A DNA stretch of 58,850 nt from Geminicoccaceae bacterium (GCA_028285265.1 JANQPX010000073.1:1-58850); one strand, 5' to 3'. Shown: positions 8,109 to 17,172, counted from the first letter of the stretch. Notes: generated by a model not told the origin, from the sequence alone. A program made the numbers and translations.

Positions 8109-9506
8109 ATGAATGATGCCGCCAAAGCAATTTGTTTCGTTGATATGCCTTTCGGCAAAAAAGTGGACCCGAAGTCGGGCATTGAAATCGACTTTGATCA
8201 AGTCTTCGAGAAAGCGATCGAGCCCGCGATTGTGAGAGCCAAACTCAGCGCAATTCGCGGTGATCGCGAGAATACTGGCGGCATCATCCATACAGCGATG
8301 TTCGCCCGCCTGCTTCTTGCGGAATTCGTCATCGCGGACATGACGACAGCCAATCCTAACGTCTTCTACGAACTCGGCGTTCGGCATACAGCGAGACCCT
8401 ATACGACTGTTCCGGTGTTCGCGACCATCGGCGCCCCGCCTTTCGACGTGAACATGGTACGCGCCATTCCCTATGATCTGACCGATGGCGAACTTGGCGA
8501 CGAAGCCGCTGCCGCGCTGATCGATGCTTTGGTTGCTCGTATCGAGCGCGCCGTCAAAGGACCGGTCGTCGAGGACAGTCCTCTCTTTGCCCTTTTTCCG
8601 AACTTCCCAGGCATCGAGATGAGTCATGAACTGACGGATGTGTTCCGCGATAGGGTTGACTACTCAAATACGCTTAAGAATGAACTCGCTGCGGCAAGAG
8701 CCCAATCACCGCAGGAAAACGCCAAGCTCGCCATCGACAAAATTGCCGAACGGCAAGGCGATCGAGCGACCGTCGAACGTGGTGTATTGATTGACATCTA
8801 TTTGAGCTATCGGGCGATCGAGGCGTTTGATCGCATGATTGAACTTTACGAAACGATGCCGGCGCCAGTCAAAGCCTCAGCCCTTGCGCGCCAACAACTT
8901 GGATTTGCGCTCAATCGGCGGAATGGCCCAGGTGATCGGGATCGAGCTATTGTTGAACTCAACCGTCTGCTTGATGAGCAAGGCGACAGCGCTGAAACCC
9001 TTGGTATTCTTGGGCGAATCTACAAGGACAAATACATCGATGCCAAGAAGGCTGAGGATCCCTCTGTCGGGGGTTGGCTTGATCGCGCCATCGAGGCCTA
9101 TACCCAAGGTTTTGAAGCTGAGCCCGCGGATTATTATCCAGGCGTGAACGCTATCAATCTCAGCCTGCAAAAGGGCGACGATAAGGCGCTCGAAGAGGTC
9201 GACCGGCTCACGCCGCTGGTCACTTTCGCTGCTGTCCGCCGTGGCGGCGAAAAGGCGGATGATTACTGGACGGTGGCCACTGTCTTGGAACTCGCTTGCG
9301 CTGGACGCGACTATGAATTGGCGAAACGATGCACTTCGCGCGCGCTGACATTCGATAATGAGGCTTGGATGTTCGAAACGACAGCAGGCAACCTCCGTTT
9401 GATAGAGTCGCTAAGGCGGGGCGAGGATGGGATCGAGGCGGTTGAGGCTATAGCAACAGAGCTCGAAAAGGCGGCCAAGAAGAAGAAAGGAGCAGCACAT
9501 GCGTGA
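8109..9506 (+). CDS. Nucleoside 2-deoxyribosyltransferase-like domain with TPR (TRAFs-binding-like) C-terminus
   Basis: Protein of 465 residues; the ATG at 8109 has GGAG ten bases upstream (the frame is open to 8049). Residues about 7-165 resemble nucleoside 2-deoxyribosyltransferase / DRHyd folds, which are TIR-related: 'FVDMPFGKK' as the first strand and loop, then 'VIADMTTANPNVFYELGVRH', where Glu88 sits at the catalytic position. Residues about 200-460 are helical repeats, including ETLGILGRIYKDKYIDA and AIEAYTQGFEAEPADYYPGVNA, the signature of the TRAFs-binding/DUF4071-like TPR module. Such N-terminal domains cleave N-glycosidic bonds in nucleotides; the helical part is probably a sensor or scaffold. 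The gene overlaps the next by eight bases. An immunity role is inferred from the fusion and neighbours. Confidence 0.75.
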   Translation: MNDAAKAICFVDMPFGKKVDPKSGIEIDFDQVFEKAIEPAIVRAKLSAIRGDRENTGGIIHTAMFARLLLAEFVIADMTTANPNVFYELGVRHTARPYTTVPVFATIGAPPFDVNMVRAIPYDLTDGELGDEAAAALIDALVARIERAVKGPVVEDSPLFALFPNFPGIEMSHELTDVFRDRVDYSNTLKNELAAARAQSPQENAKLAIDKIAERQGDRATVERGVLIDIYLSYRAIEAFDRMIELYETMPAPVKASALARQQLGFALNRRNGPGDRDRAIVELNRLLDEQGDSAETLGILGRIYKDKYIDAKKAEDPSVGGWLDRAIEAYTQGFEAEPADYYPGVNAINLSLQKGDDKALEEVDRLTPLVTFAAVRRGGEKADDYWTVATVLELACAGRDYELAKRCTSRALTFDNEAWMFETTAGNLRLIESLRRGEDGIEAVEAIATELEKAAKKKKGAAHA

Positions 9507-10131
9507 CGAGGCACATGTCGAGCTCGTGATGGACTGGCATGGCTTGACAGAAACGGCTGCCCTTCGGCGCACTACGACCGGCTTTAGCACAATCAAAGAG
9601 CTGGTGGCGAAGGCAGATGGCGATCAACCGATCAAGATCAACGCCTTTCTTTATGCGTCTTTGTGTTCGGCGAAGAATTTCGACCTTTTCCTCAAAGACA
9701 ATGTCGATGCCATAAGTGACGATCTCAATGACATCGACCGGAAAATGGGCTTGTTGGAAAATTTCGAGCGCGAGGCCATCCCGACCGGTTCACCCAAGCT
9801 TGAAGAAACCTATCTCGCCGTTCGACCTCTCGCGATTAGGCGAAGCGCCCGCGACGAGCAACGCACTTTGGCCATTCTGCTCTTCAATGGGCCAAGCACA
9901 ACAGAGCAGATCGCCTCCGAACTTGGCATTTCCTCGAACCTTGCAGAACGTGCCGGGCGCGCGCTTGGACCCTCGGTGGTGGATGAAGTCGATGGCAGCT
10001 TTGCCCTCAAAGCCGACAACGACGTCCTCGCCGTCGTCGCCTATATTTTGCGTTGCACGCTCGGTCTCGATCCGATTGGTGCTTTAAAGCAACGGGTTGG
10101 GGCGAGCGACCAAGCCAAAGGCTCGTCATGA
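9499..10131 (+). CDS. Winged-helix DNA-binding-like protein of the NDT/MscS operon
   Basis: Protein of 210 residues, starting inside the 3' end of the previous gene with AAAGGAG six bases before the ATG. Residues about 119-172 look like a winged helix: 'RTLAILLFNGPSTTEQIASELGISSNLAERAGRAL', followed by a strand pair (VVDEVDGSFAL). The N-terminal 110 residues are mostly helical and not recognised. It could be the operon regulator or an adaptor between sensor and channel. The stop overlaps the next start (ATGA), so all three genes are translationally coupled. Confidence 0.65.
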   Translation: MRDEAHVELVMDWHGLTETAALRRTTTGFSTIKELVAKADGDQPIKINAFLYASLCSAKNFDLFLKDNVDAISDDLNDIDRKMGLLENFEREAIPTGSPKLEETYLAVRPLAIRRSARDEQRTLAILLFNGPSTTEQIASELGISSNLAERAGRALGPSVVDEVDGSFALKADNDVLAVVAYILRCTLGLDPIGALKQRVGASDQAKGSS

Positions 10132-11000
10132 CTCTCCCAAGCCCCGAAAGCCTCTTGAGCTGGCCGGTTGGTATCTACCTGGCTGCCATCATCTTGAGCC
10201 AAGCCATCTTACAGCTCATTCGCCAGCTCAGGGCCAATAGGATCGACATGCGCCGCAAGCAGGCCGGCCTAAGCGACGAGAAGCTCGTCGATCACGCCGT
10301 CACCCTGAAAACCATCCGCGCGGAGGCGGGCATCGACACCGTGATACTCTTGAGCACAGTCGCCATTCTGCCCGTCGTGATCGCTTCAGCGATCGACGAT
10401 CCGGCGCAGCGGGCTGCACTGGGTGCTGTTTTCTTGGCGATCCTGATCTGGGTGCTTGTCGCCGCAACCGATCTTGCCAAAGCTTTTCTCGGCGGTCTTG
10501 CCTTTCGCAGCTTTGTCGGCTTCCGATCTCCCTTTCAGGTCGGCGATCGCGTGACGATCGGCGGCCATACGGGAAAAGTGTTAGAAATCGGGCCATTTTT
10601 TGTCCGGCTGCAGACTCCGGATGATGATCTGGTCAGTATTCCGACTTCGTCGCTATGGTCTTCGCCTATCGTGTCAGCGAATGCTGGCGATCGGGCGTCA
10701 CTTTCTGTAATGACATTTCATCTGGCTCCGTTTGCGACTGCTCTGCAGCGCAAAGCGGCGGAGAACGCCATTTGGGATGCGATCCAAAAGTCGGTCTACT
10801 GGGACTTTCAAAAACCCATGCAGATCTATCTTGTTCAGAAGAAGGGCGAAATCATACTGACGGCTAAAGCCTACGTCGCCTCGACTTACAATGAGCCATT
10901 GTTTCGGTCCGATGTTTACCAGGCATTCCTTGACGTCGCCGACGCTAAAGCTATCCCACTCGCCTCGATCGAATGGCGCCGCGATGTTCCAGAGACGTGA
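10128..11000 (+). CDS. Small MscS-family mechanosensitive-type channel
   Basis: Protein of about 290 residues, starting at the ATGA overlap with the upstream stop. It has three hydrophobic helices (about 10-35, 65-85 and 92-125) followed by the MscS beta domain: 'FRSPFQVGDRVTIGG', 'GKVLEIGPFFVRLQTPDDDLVSIPTS'. The C-terminal alpha/beta domain ends near residue 285. MscS channels gate ion flux in the inner membrane. Tight coupling to an NDT-like/TPR gene suggests use as an effector pore rather than a plain osmotic valve; that is inference. The open frame begins at 10053, but only this start fits the coupling. Confidence 0.8.
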   Translation: MTLPSPESLLSWPVGIYLAAIILSQAILQLIRQLRANRIDMRRKQAGLSDEKLVDHAVTLKTIRAEAGIDTVILLSTVAILPVVIASAIDDPAQRAALGAVFLAILIWVLVAATDLAKAFLGGLAFRSFVGFRSPFQVGDRVTIGGHTGKVLEIGPFFVRLQTPDDDLVSIPTSSLWSSPIVSANAGDRASLSVMTFHLAPFATALQRKAAENAIWDAIQKSVYWDFQKPMQIYLVQKKGEIILTAKAYVASTYNEPLFRSDVYQAFLDVADAKAIPLASIEWRRDVPET

Positions 11001-11290
11001 CGTCTAAGGATTGGTAAGCGCGACATGCTTGGGCATGATCGTCATTGGTTCAGGCTCATCATGTGCTGTACGAAGATCGGTAGAAGCGATGTAGGCGATA
11101 CTATGCGATGAACCACCGGTAAAGCCGATACCGGCCCAAATAGCTTGACAACTTTTTCGAAATCATCGACGTTTTTGCTCTCAAATCGATGATTTGCGGC
11201 TGTCGGTGTGACAAGTCGAACAGTCATGGTCAATTCAATAGTAGAATAACAGAGATCGCAGGAATAATAGAATAATAAAAGGATAGACCA
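11001..11290. other. Promoter region of the SGNH hydrolase gene
   Basis: A 290-base gap. The 60 bases before 11291 are very AT-rich ('aatagaataataaaagg') and probably contain the promoter. A 61-codon minus-strand frame (11042-11226) lacks a Shine-Dalgarno sequence and is not called. Confidence 0.35.
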
Positions 11291-12331
11291 GTGAGCAAGA
11301 TAAGCTACGGACAATATTTGGAAATGGCAAGAGACGTTGACGTCTCCGATGAGGACCTGCTCGCCTATTCAGTCGTTGTTAGAGGCGAAGGTGCATTCGA
11401 CTATGAGCTAAGGGCTGACTCAAATAAGGTCGAGATGTCATCGGAAGATGAAGAGTTCGAAAGCGCCATGAGAATCGGTAATGGTTTGGCGAGATTTAGA
11501 CGCCAGGCAAGGTTTCGCAAACAGCTGTCTTCAGGAACAGACTTGCCAGTCCTTGTTTCAGAGGGCGACAGCTGGTTTCAGTTTCCATTCCTGGTGAAAG
11601 AAGTCATTGATCGCTTGGAGGACGATTATCTGATCTGGTCCGTTGGCGCAGCCGGCGATACAGCAGAAAATATGGTGTTTGGCAAACAACGCCGAGGCCG
11701 CACTGAATATATGAAAGCACTTCGCAAACAAGAAGAACGTGTGCGAGGATTCCTATTCTCAGCGGCGGGGAATGATATCATAGGCGAAGATCCAGAGACT
11801 AAAGAACCAGTTCTCTTAGATCTGCTAAAGGACTTCAATGGCAATGAGACCGATATTGAAGGCCATATCGACTTGCCTCTTCTCGACGAGAAGCTCGCCT
11901 TCCTACGCGGCGCTTATGAGACAGTGATCGCGAACATTCGAGCTGAGCCCAAATTCGAAACCTTACCGATTCTCGTTCATGGCTACGACTATGTCTTTCC
12001 CTTTCCATGGGGCGACGACGACAAGAGGAATCCGATCTACGCCGCTAAGAATGAATGGCTTGGAAAGCCTCTTGATGAGCGCAACATCCGTGACAAGGAT
12101 CAGCGACGCAACATTCTGAAATTCATGATCGACAAGCTCTATGTCATGCTCGAGGATGTCGCCGGCGATGCCAGTCGAACCCACGTTTGGCTCGTTGATT
12201 GCCGAGGAGCTTTGCCTTCCGTTGGGGACTGGAACGACGAGATTCACGGCACATCAAGGGGTTTCAAAAAGGTTGCAGACCGATTCAGGCACGTCCTTGA
12301 GAAGGCCATCGCTGTCCAAGCGACGGTTTGA
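11291..12331 (+). CDS. SGNH/GDSL-type hydrolase
   Basis: Protein of 346 residues, GTG start with AAAAGGA seven bases upstream. The SGNH blocks are readable: 'SEGDSWFQFP' (nucleophile Ser94), 'SAAGNDIIG' (Gly160-Asn161, oxyanion hole) and 'DEIHGTSRG' (Asp316 and His319, the catalytic dyad). The N-terminal 80 residues are acidic and unassigned. There is no signal peptide, so it is cytoplasmic, unlike most SGNH esterases. It lies between the NDT/MscS operon and the convergent TPR-protease gene and is probably an enzymatic member of the same island. The substrate is unknown. Confidence 0.8.
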   Translation: MSKISYGQYLEMARDVDVSDEDLLAYSVVVRGEGAFDYELRADSNKVEMSSEDEEFESAMRIGNGLARFRRQARFRKQLSSGTDLPVLVSEGDSWFQFPFLVKEVIDRLEDDYLIWSVGAAGDTAENMVFGKQRRGRTEYMKALRKQEERVRGFLFSAAGNDIIGEDPETKEPVLLDLLKDFNGNETDIEGHIDLPLLDEKLAFLRGAYETVIANIRAEPKFETLPILVHGYDYVFPFPWGDDDKRNPIYAAKNEWLGKPLDERNIRDKDQRRNILKFMIDKLYVMLEDVAGDASRTHVWLVDCRGALPSVGDWNDEIHGTSRGFKKVADRFRHVLEKAIAVQATV

Positions 12332-12367
12332 GGAAAGAGCGCGGGGCCTCATCATGCCTCCGCTATA

Positions 12368-14008
12368 CTAGTCAGCGTTCGATAAGTCCGCTTTTATCTG
12401 TTCAAGAATCGCATCGATGAGCACGCCTTCATTAGCCTTTCTGGCAGTTGACGCGGCGTGATGCAGTGCGACGAGGCGCCAGTCCTGATCGAAGACGGGA
12501 CTTCCGCTCGAGCCGGGGTCGGTCGGTGTCCTGTAGTGCACATATTTGTCGCCGACGCTCACGATCTCGTTATCTTGCAGCGAGATCCTCATATCTAAGC
12601 CTCGGGGATGCCCAAGGATATTGAGCCTCTTGTCAACAGCCTCGTTCAAGACAGGCGTTGCCGTCTGGATCGTCGGCGGCTTCCGATCTGCTGGATGTTC
12701 TTCAAGCTCCAGTAGCGTGGCGTCAAGCTCGGATGGCTTGGAGCTCCAAAGGACCCGCTTAAAGCTGTATTCGGTAGCATGGTCGGCACCGCCGGCGTCG
12801 AGGAAAGCTGCTGTAAGATTGTCATGCGAATCGGGGTACGGATAGGCTCCCTGAACGTCTGGATCGTTGGAGCAGACGTGGGCGTTTGTCAGCAATAAGG
12901 GCCGGCCCCGCAGCTCATCCAGAGCCCATGCACCATCGAACAGAAACCCAGTCCCTCTTCCATCATATTTGTCCGGCCCAATGCGCGCCACAGATCTGGC
13001 GGAGGTGAGCGCCTTTTGGATCCACCGAAGAGGTTGATAGCCAGTTTCGCCAAAAACTTTTTCGTAGCTGGGAGCCTTGGCAAGATCGAGATCGACGGCG
13101 GCGTTACCCGCTCCCAGCTCGATGAAGCGAGCCGTCATCATCGGCAGTATTTGATCGCCAGGCGGCTTTTTATCGGAAAGCTGCCAGACCTCGATCAACT
13201 GTCGGCGCGTGCTTTGGACCTGAAAGGCATCGGTATTTGGGTGATCCAGATAGGCCTTTGTCGCTTCGATAGCTGCCGGTGTTTTGCCCAGAACGAGATT
13301 AGACTCGATCTTGTTGGCCAGATCCCATGGTTGAACTGGCCCATCGTTTTCGAGGTTCTCAATATGATCCAGAATCTCCTGCGCAATGACCTCAGCATCT
13401 TTTGAACGTTGTTTGCCCTGTTGGACACGCTCCCTCTGTGTTAACAAAGCGGCGTAGTTCATGCCTTGCCAGATATAGTCACCTAAATTCTCTCTGTACC
13501 CTCTCCCATAAAATTCGAGAGCTTTATTAAGATCATGCAACCTGGGTTCAGTCTTTGATGGTTTGGCATTGAGATAATGTTGTTTGTAGGCTCGTCCCAA
13601 AAGGCCAACAATTTCGCCTAACTCTTTTTGAAGGCGACCTCTTTGGATTGGGTTGAGGGTCTCCTCAGTTAAATCGCTCTCCACCTGTTCTTTGAGCTCA
13701 AGCAATCCATCAATTGCCCCGGTAATCTCGCCGAGTTCAATTCGAGCCTGGGCCAAGTAGATGCAAACTTGCGGATCGTCTCGAGAATATTCTTCGAATT
13801 TCTCAGCCATATGATGCAGTTTGTCGAACCACGCATGCTTTCGGAGCGATGCAAGAACCGATTGCGCCGCCTTCGCATCGATGCGTCGCGCTGTCCGATC
13901 AAGGTCATCGCAAAGGTCATCCAGAAGTTTGCCGGCCGTGCTATAATCTTGTTCATCCAGCGCCGCTTTGACAGCTTGTGGCGATGTCTTGTCGTCCCAA
14001 TCGCTCAT
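12368..14008 (-). CDS. TPR (TRAFs-binding-like) protein fused to trypsin-like protease
   Basis: Protein of 546 residues; the ATG at 14008 has GGAG six bases upstream. The first 300 residues are helical, with a TPR core (EIVGLLGRAYKQHYLNAK; ALEFYGRGYRENLGDYIWQG) related to the repeats in the genes at 8109 and 2022. Residues about 340-540 are a trypsin-like protease with His377 (TNAHVCS), Asp429 (ELDATLLEL) and Ser501 (PGSSGSPVFD). There is no signal peptide. The architecture of a helical sensor followed by an intracellular protease suggests a regulated processing enzyme, analogous to caspase-like effectors; the target is unknown. It converges on the SGNH gene with only 36 bases between stops. 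Confidence 0.82.
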   Translation of the reverse strand: MSDWDDKTSPQAVKAALDEQDYSTAGKLLDDLCDDLDRTARRIDAKAAQSVLASLRKHAWFDKLHHMAEKFEEYSRDDPQVCIYLAQARIELGEITGAIDGLLELKEQVESDLTEETLNPIQRGRLQKELGEIVGLLGRAYKQHYLNAKPSKTEPRLHDLNKALEFYGRGYRENLGDYIWQGMNYAALLTQRERVQQGKQRSKDAEVIAQEILDHIENLENDGPVQPWDLANKIESNLVLGKTPAAIEATKAYLDHPNTDAFQVQSTRRQLIEVWQLSDKKPPGDQILPMMTARFIELGAGNAAVDLDLAKAPSYEKVFGETGYQPLRWIQKALTSARSVARIGPDKYDGRGTGFLFDGAWALDELRGRPLLLTNAHVCSNDPDVQGAYPYPDSHDNLTAAFLDAGGADHATEYSFKRVLWSSKPSELDATLLELEEHPADRKPPTIQTATPVLNEAVDKRLNILGHPRGLDMRISLQDNEIVSVGDKYVHYRTPTDPGSSGSPVFDQDWRLVALHHAASTARKANEGVLIDAILEQIKADLSNAD

Positions 14009-14278
14009 GGCAATCTCCATCAAAATGTCTCATCGATCAGGACGGCTAACGCAGCAGGATGCCCTGAACTTACCCAGCCGAATGCGTGGTCGGTACTCTA
14101 TTCAAACAGTCAATATTTCAATCGCCTATAAGCCGATCTCGATGCAAGTTCAAGACTTGGCTGCCGTTTGGCGCGCGTCACTGGCACGCGATATCTCTAT
14201 CGCATGAGCTGCCGCAAAAAAAACCGAGCGACGGACACGAACCTATTGATCGTGCGAGAAGGCCGTCAGCGTCGGCTC
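14009..14278. other. Gap upstream of the TPR-protease gene
   Basis: About 270 bases, enough for a separate promoter for the TPR-protease gene. No hairpin or repeat was found. Confidence 0.3.
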
Positions 14279-15640
14279 TCATCCGACAACCGGCGGTTCG
14301 GCCTTCCCAAGACTCCGCTTGATCATTTCAGCGGTTGCCAAGTCGCAGCGCCCGTCGCCGCTGTTCTCAGGATCGAGACGCCGGCTGCCGCTGAAAAGAT
14401 GCTGCTGAAACATCTGCAGTGCCCAATGGGTGATGCTGCCGAACACGCCGTCCACGCTGCCGACATGATAGCCAATCGCCTTGAGATCGGATTGCAGCTC
14501 CGCGACGGCGCCGCTTATCGACTGTCGATGCGAACCGTCATAGCGTTGCCTTCTGTCGCTGTCGCCCGAACGCAACCGTCCTTCGGGAAAGGCCTCGAAG
14601 AAGCCGCCATACGCCGCCGCCGGAAGTATCCCCGGGACCGGTATGACGCCCCATCCTCGCTGTTCGAAATGCTCCCAGGGAAAGGCGGATCCCGGATCGG
14701 TGGACTTTCGACCGTGACGCTTCGGTGGGCGTCTGTCGGGCCTGTTCACGGCGATGTCGCTATGGGCGATCAGCCGTTTGTCGGCGATGTTGGGGAAGGC
14801 AGCGAAAAGCTTCTCGACTAAAGCAAGCGCCGCCTCTATTTGCGCCGTCTGATAGTCGTGGCCGGTCGCATGGGTGATCTCGATGCCGATAGAGCGCCCG
14901 TTGATGCCGGTGTCGCCTGCCCACTCGGCATGGCCTGCATGCCAGGCCTTGCGTTGCTCGTCGACCAGCTTCACCACTGTACCGTCCGGCGAAATCAGGT
15001 AGTGAGCCGAAGCCCGGCCACTGTAGAGAAGTGTTCTGAGATCGGCGCGTGGATTGTCGCTGCCGGTGTGATGCATCACGATCAGATCGATCGGCCCCGC
15101 GGGGCGCATCGAGCTGCTATGGGAGCGCATCCAGAGCGGTGTCAACGGGAGGATGATCCGATCGCCGTGGACCTCGATTGGCTGCCAGCCCTGCCCAGGC
15201 TTAACGGTGCTGCCGCTCTTCTCGAGACGCGCCTCATATGGGGTCCAGGCGCGTTCGCGCGACGTCCCCTCAGGCACGTTCGGCCCAGGCTCCGCGTCGA
15301 ACGTGTCCTTCGTTGCCGCGGTGACCGTGAGGCGCCCGTCCGGCAGATGCGAGAGATCGATCGTCGCGGTGCCTGTTTTATCGGTCCTCACCTCCCGATC
15401 CGCGATCACGATGCGGCAATTGGCAATCGCTTCTTCAGGCTGACCCTTCGCCTGCATCAACCGGTTCACCGTGGCGATCCTGAAGAGGCCCGGCTGGATC
15501 TGCTCGCCGGCTATCGGCCAGGCGTTGCTATCGAGGGAGGGAAGGGATACCGGCGTCGATTCCAGACCGGAGTCGGTGATGTCCTCTTCATCGCGCTCGT
15601 CGATGATGTCGAGCTCAATGTCGGACTTGGTCGTGTTCAT
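14279..15640 (-). CDS. N-acetylmuramoyl-L-alanine amidase with peptidoglycan-binding domain
   Basis: Protein of about 453 residues; the ATG at 15640 has AAGGG eight bases upstream, and the longer frame (to 15778) would overlap the upstream gene. Order: an acidic disordered start (TTKSDIELDIIDERDEED), a beta-sandwich-like region (TDKTGTATIDLSHLPDGRLT), then Amidase_2 (about 190-350) with zinc-ligand candidates in 'VMHHTGSD', 'WHAGHAEW' and 'LIAHSDIAVNRPDRRP'. A C-terminal PG_binding_1 domain follows (LQSDLKAIGYHVGSVDGVFG). The family cleaves the amide between MurNAc and L-Ala of peptidoglycan. There is no signal peptide, so access to the wall would need lysis, a channel or another export route. 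Within this cluster a host-lysis effector role is conceivable but unproven. Confidence 0.85.
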   Translation of the reverse strand: MNTTKSDIELDIIDERDEEDITDSGLESTPVSLPSLDSNAWPIAGEQIQPGLFRIATVNRLMQAKGQPEEAIANCRIVIADREVRTDKTGTATIDLSHLPDGRLTVTAATKDTFDAEPGPNVPEGTSRERAWTPYEARLEKSGSTVKPGQGWQPIEVHGDRIILPLTPLWMRSHSSSMRPAGPIDLIVMHHTGSDNPRADLRTLLYSGRASAHYLISPDGTVVKLVDEQRKAWHAGHAEWAGDTGINGRSIGIEITHATGHDYQTAQIEAALALVEKLFAAFPNIADKRLIAHSDIAVNRPDRRPPKRHGRKSTDPGSAFPWEHFEQRGWGVIPVPGILPAAAYGGFFEAFPEGRLRSGDSDRRQRYDGSHRQSISGAVAELQSDLKAIGYHVGSVDGVFGSITHWALQMFQQHLFSGSRRLDPENSGDGRCDLATAEMIKRSLGKAEPPVVG

Positions 15641-15738
15641 CGCGATAGCCCTTATGCCGATGGTTGAGCGTGTCCAGTTCTTCGCTGGCACACGCTTCTT
15701 AGGCTGGTTGCCAACTTGTACCCAAGTTAGGAGTAGGT

Positions 15739-16680
15739 CTAGGCGGAACCAAGATTGCTGACATTCATCCACTTCCAAGAGCCTTCGAAGATGCCGGGCC
15801 CGTTCAGCTTGTAGATGAGATCGGAAAGAACGGTTTGGGCGCTCTTTCCGTCGATCAGCGAGAATGAAATTGCAGCTCCGGCGCTATAGGAAAGCTGGTT
15901 GCCGAAAAAGAGCGTGTTCCAGAGATGCTTCTTGATGGTGTAGCTACCTCCGGCCGTCTCGATCTTGGAGGACAGTAGCAGTGGCCCATCTTCCACGTCG
16001 AGCAGCGTGGCGATATGCGCTCCACCGATGGCCAGACTTAGGGGCGAAGCCTGATCGTCCCCCTTTTTTTCCAGGGCCTGAAGATGCTCGTCGATCCTGA
16101 TGGCGAGCGGATGACCCGCCTGGCTCGCTTTAAGGTCGGCACTGATCGTCTTCAGCTCATGCAATCTCTGGATCAGCCCGTGTTTACCTTCACCAGCGAT
16201 GGCCGGAAGCCTCTCCGGTCTGATGACGTCGAAATTCTTTTCGATCAAAGCACCGGCAAGAGCAGCGATAAGAGCGCTGTCGTCAATCGTGATCTCCCGG
16301 TCTTTGATGGTCGTTTCGGCGCGAAAGAATTCAAGAATGCCGACGAGCGACGTAAGTCCGCCGGTGATCGTTGCCGCCAGGCTTTCTGGCTCAGCCGCTG
16401 CGCGTGAGGTCGTCGATTCGGTCGACAAGACTTTCCTGCCTTCGTCGATCAGCAGGTCGAGATGTATGATGAGCTCGCGATAGCCAGCGGCTGCGAGCAG
16501 GGCCCCATCACTTGCAAGAACGATCTTCCGTTTCTGCTTGACCTTATCGTCGATCCGTCCAGCGATATTCTCGCAGATGTCGCGAACCGCCTCCAAGGCC
16601 AGAACCTCGACCTCGAGGCTGTGATTGTCATCGATTTCGGTTTTGTCCTCGACTTTCTTTATCTCGGCGTCGTTGGTCAT
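15739..16680 (-). CDS. Protein of unknown function in the protease/amidase cluster
   Basis: Protein of 313 residues; the ATG at 16680 follows AAGGAAAA, a strong Shine-Dalgarno sequence. I do not recognise a family. The N-terminus is acidic and charged. The middle contains several amphipathic helices and hydrophobic stretches (IVLASDGALLAAAGYRELII; ALIAALAGALIE). The C-terminal 90 residues look beta-rich (GPLLLSSKIETAGGSYTIKK; AGAAISFSLIDG). It is followed 98 bases downstream by the amidase gene, so the two probably form an operon. It diverges from the small gene at 16778. Confidence 0.7.
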   Translation of the reverse strand: MTNDAEIKKVEDKTEIDDNHSLEVEVLALEAVRDICENIAGRIDDKVKQKRKIVLASDGALLAAAGYRELIIHLDLLIDEGRKVLSTESTTSRAAAEPESLAATITGGLTSLVGILEFFRAETTIKDREITIDDSALIAALAGALIEKNFDVIRPERLPAIAGEGKHGLIQRLHELKTISADLKASQAGHPLAIRIDEHLQALEKKGDDQASPLSLAIGGAHIATLLDVEDGPLLLSSKIETAGGSYTIKKHLWNTLFFGNQLSYSAGAAISFSLIDGKSAQTVLSDLIYKLNGPGIFEGSWKWMNVSNLGSA

Positions 16681-16777
16681 GGGTGTTTTCCTTTTTATTC
16701 CTTGGAGCACTTGTCTCGAGGGTTAATGCATGGACCGCTATTGGACGGGACGAAGAAACGTTAATAATGGAGTTGAG

Positions 16778-17128
16778 ATGAATACACCGACTCAAGCCGA
16801 AATCGAAGACCTGGCAAAACAGGATCTGGATGAGCTTTATCGCTTGCTGGGCGAAGCCATGGCCGACGAGGAAGGGCTGGAACGATCGCCGGATCCGGAA
16901 ACCTCGCGTGAACAGGGGAGGGGCCTGTTCGAGCGTAATGTAGAAAAGCTGAAGAAAGTGATCTGCGAGGATTGGAACTATTGCTCCAACGCGACCCTTC
17001 AGGTGAGTTCATCGGCGGTGGTGCAGTCCGTCTCCCGTGTTTTGGGTCCGTTCGGTTGGGCGGCAGGCCTGCGCATTTCGATCTTCATGAAAAAAGGCGC
17101 TGACAAGCTTTGCGGCTGCCAGTCCTAA
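16778..17128 (+). CDS. Small helical protein of unknown function
   Basis: Protein of 116 residues; the ATG at 16778 has GGAGTTGAG directly upstream. The first 75 residues are charged and helical (EIEDLAKQDLDELYRLLGEA). The C-terminal part is moderately hydrophobic and Ser-rich (VSSSAVVQSVSRVLGPFGWA) and ends CGCQS. I do not recognise it. It diverges from the orphan/amidase pair across 97 bases and converges on the protease at 17237, with a long terminator hairpin between them. Confidence 0.7.
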   Translation: MNTPTQAEIEDLAKQDLDELYRLLGEAMADEEGLERSPDPETSREQGRGLFERNVEKLKKVICEDWNYCSNATLQVSSSAVVQSVSRVLGPFGWAAGLRISIFMKKGADKLCGCQS

Positions 17129-17172
17129 TGCGCCGGCGACTGCAACAGAAATCAGTTGCCGGTGCATTAGGA
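17123..17172. terminator. Long bidirectional terminator hairpin
   Basis: A 19-base stem (17123-17141 pairing with 17154-17172, two G-U pairs on one strand) around a 12-base loop, overlapping the stop codon of the small gene. 'ctttggtttt' follows on the plus strand. It lies between convergent genes, so it can serve both. Confidence 0.75.

Noticed and set aside
11042..11226. 61-codon minus-strand frame between the MscS and SGNH genes
   Set aside because: No Shine-Dalgarno sequence and no recognisable motif; it overlaps an AT-rich promoter area.
15641..15778. Longer start of the amidase gene
   Set aside because: It would overlap the upstream gene and has no ribosome binding site; the ATG at 15640 does.
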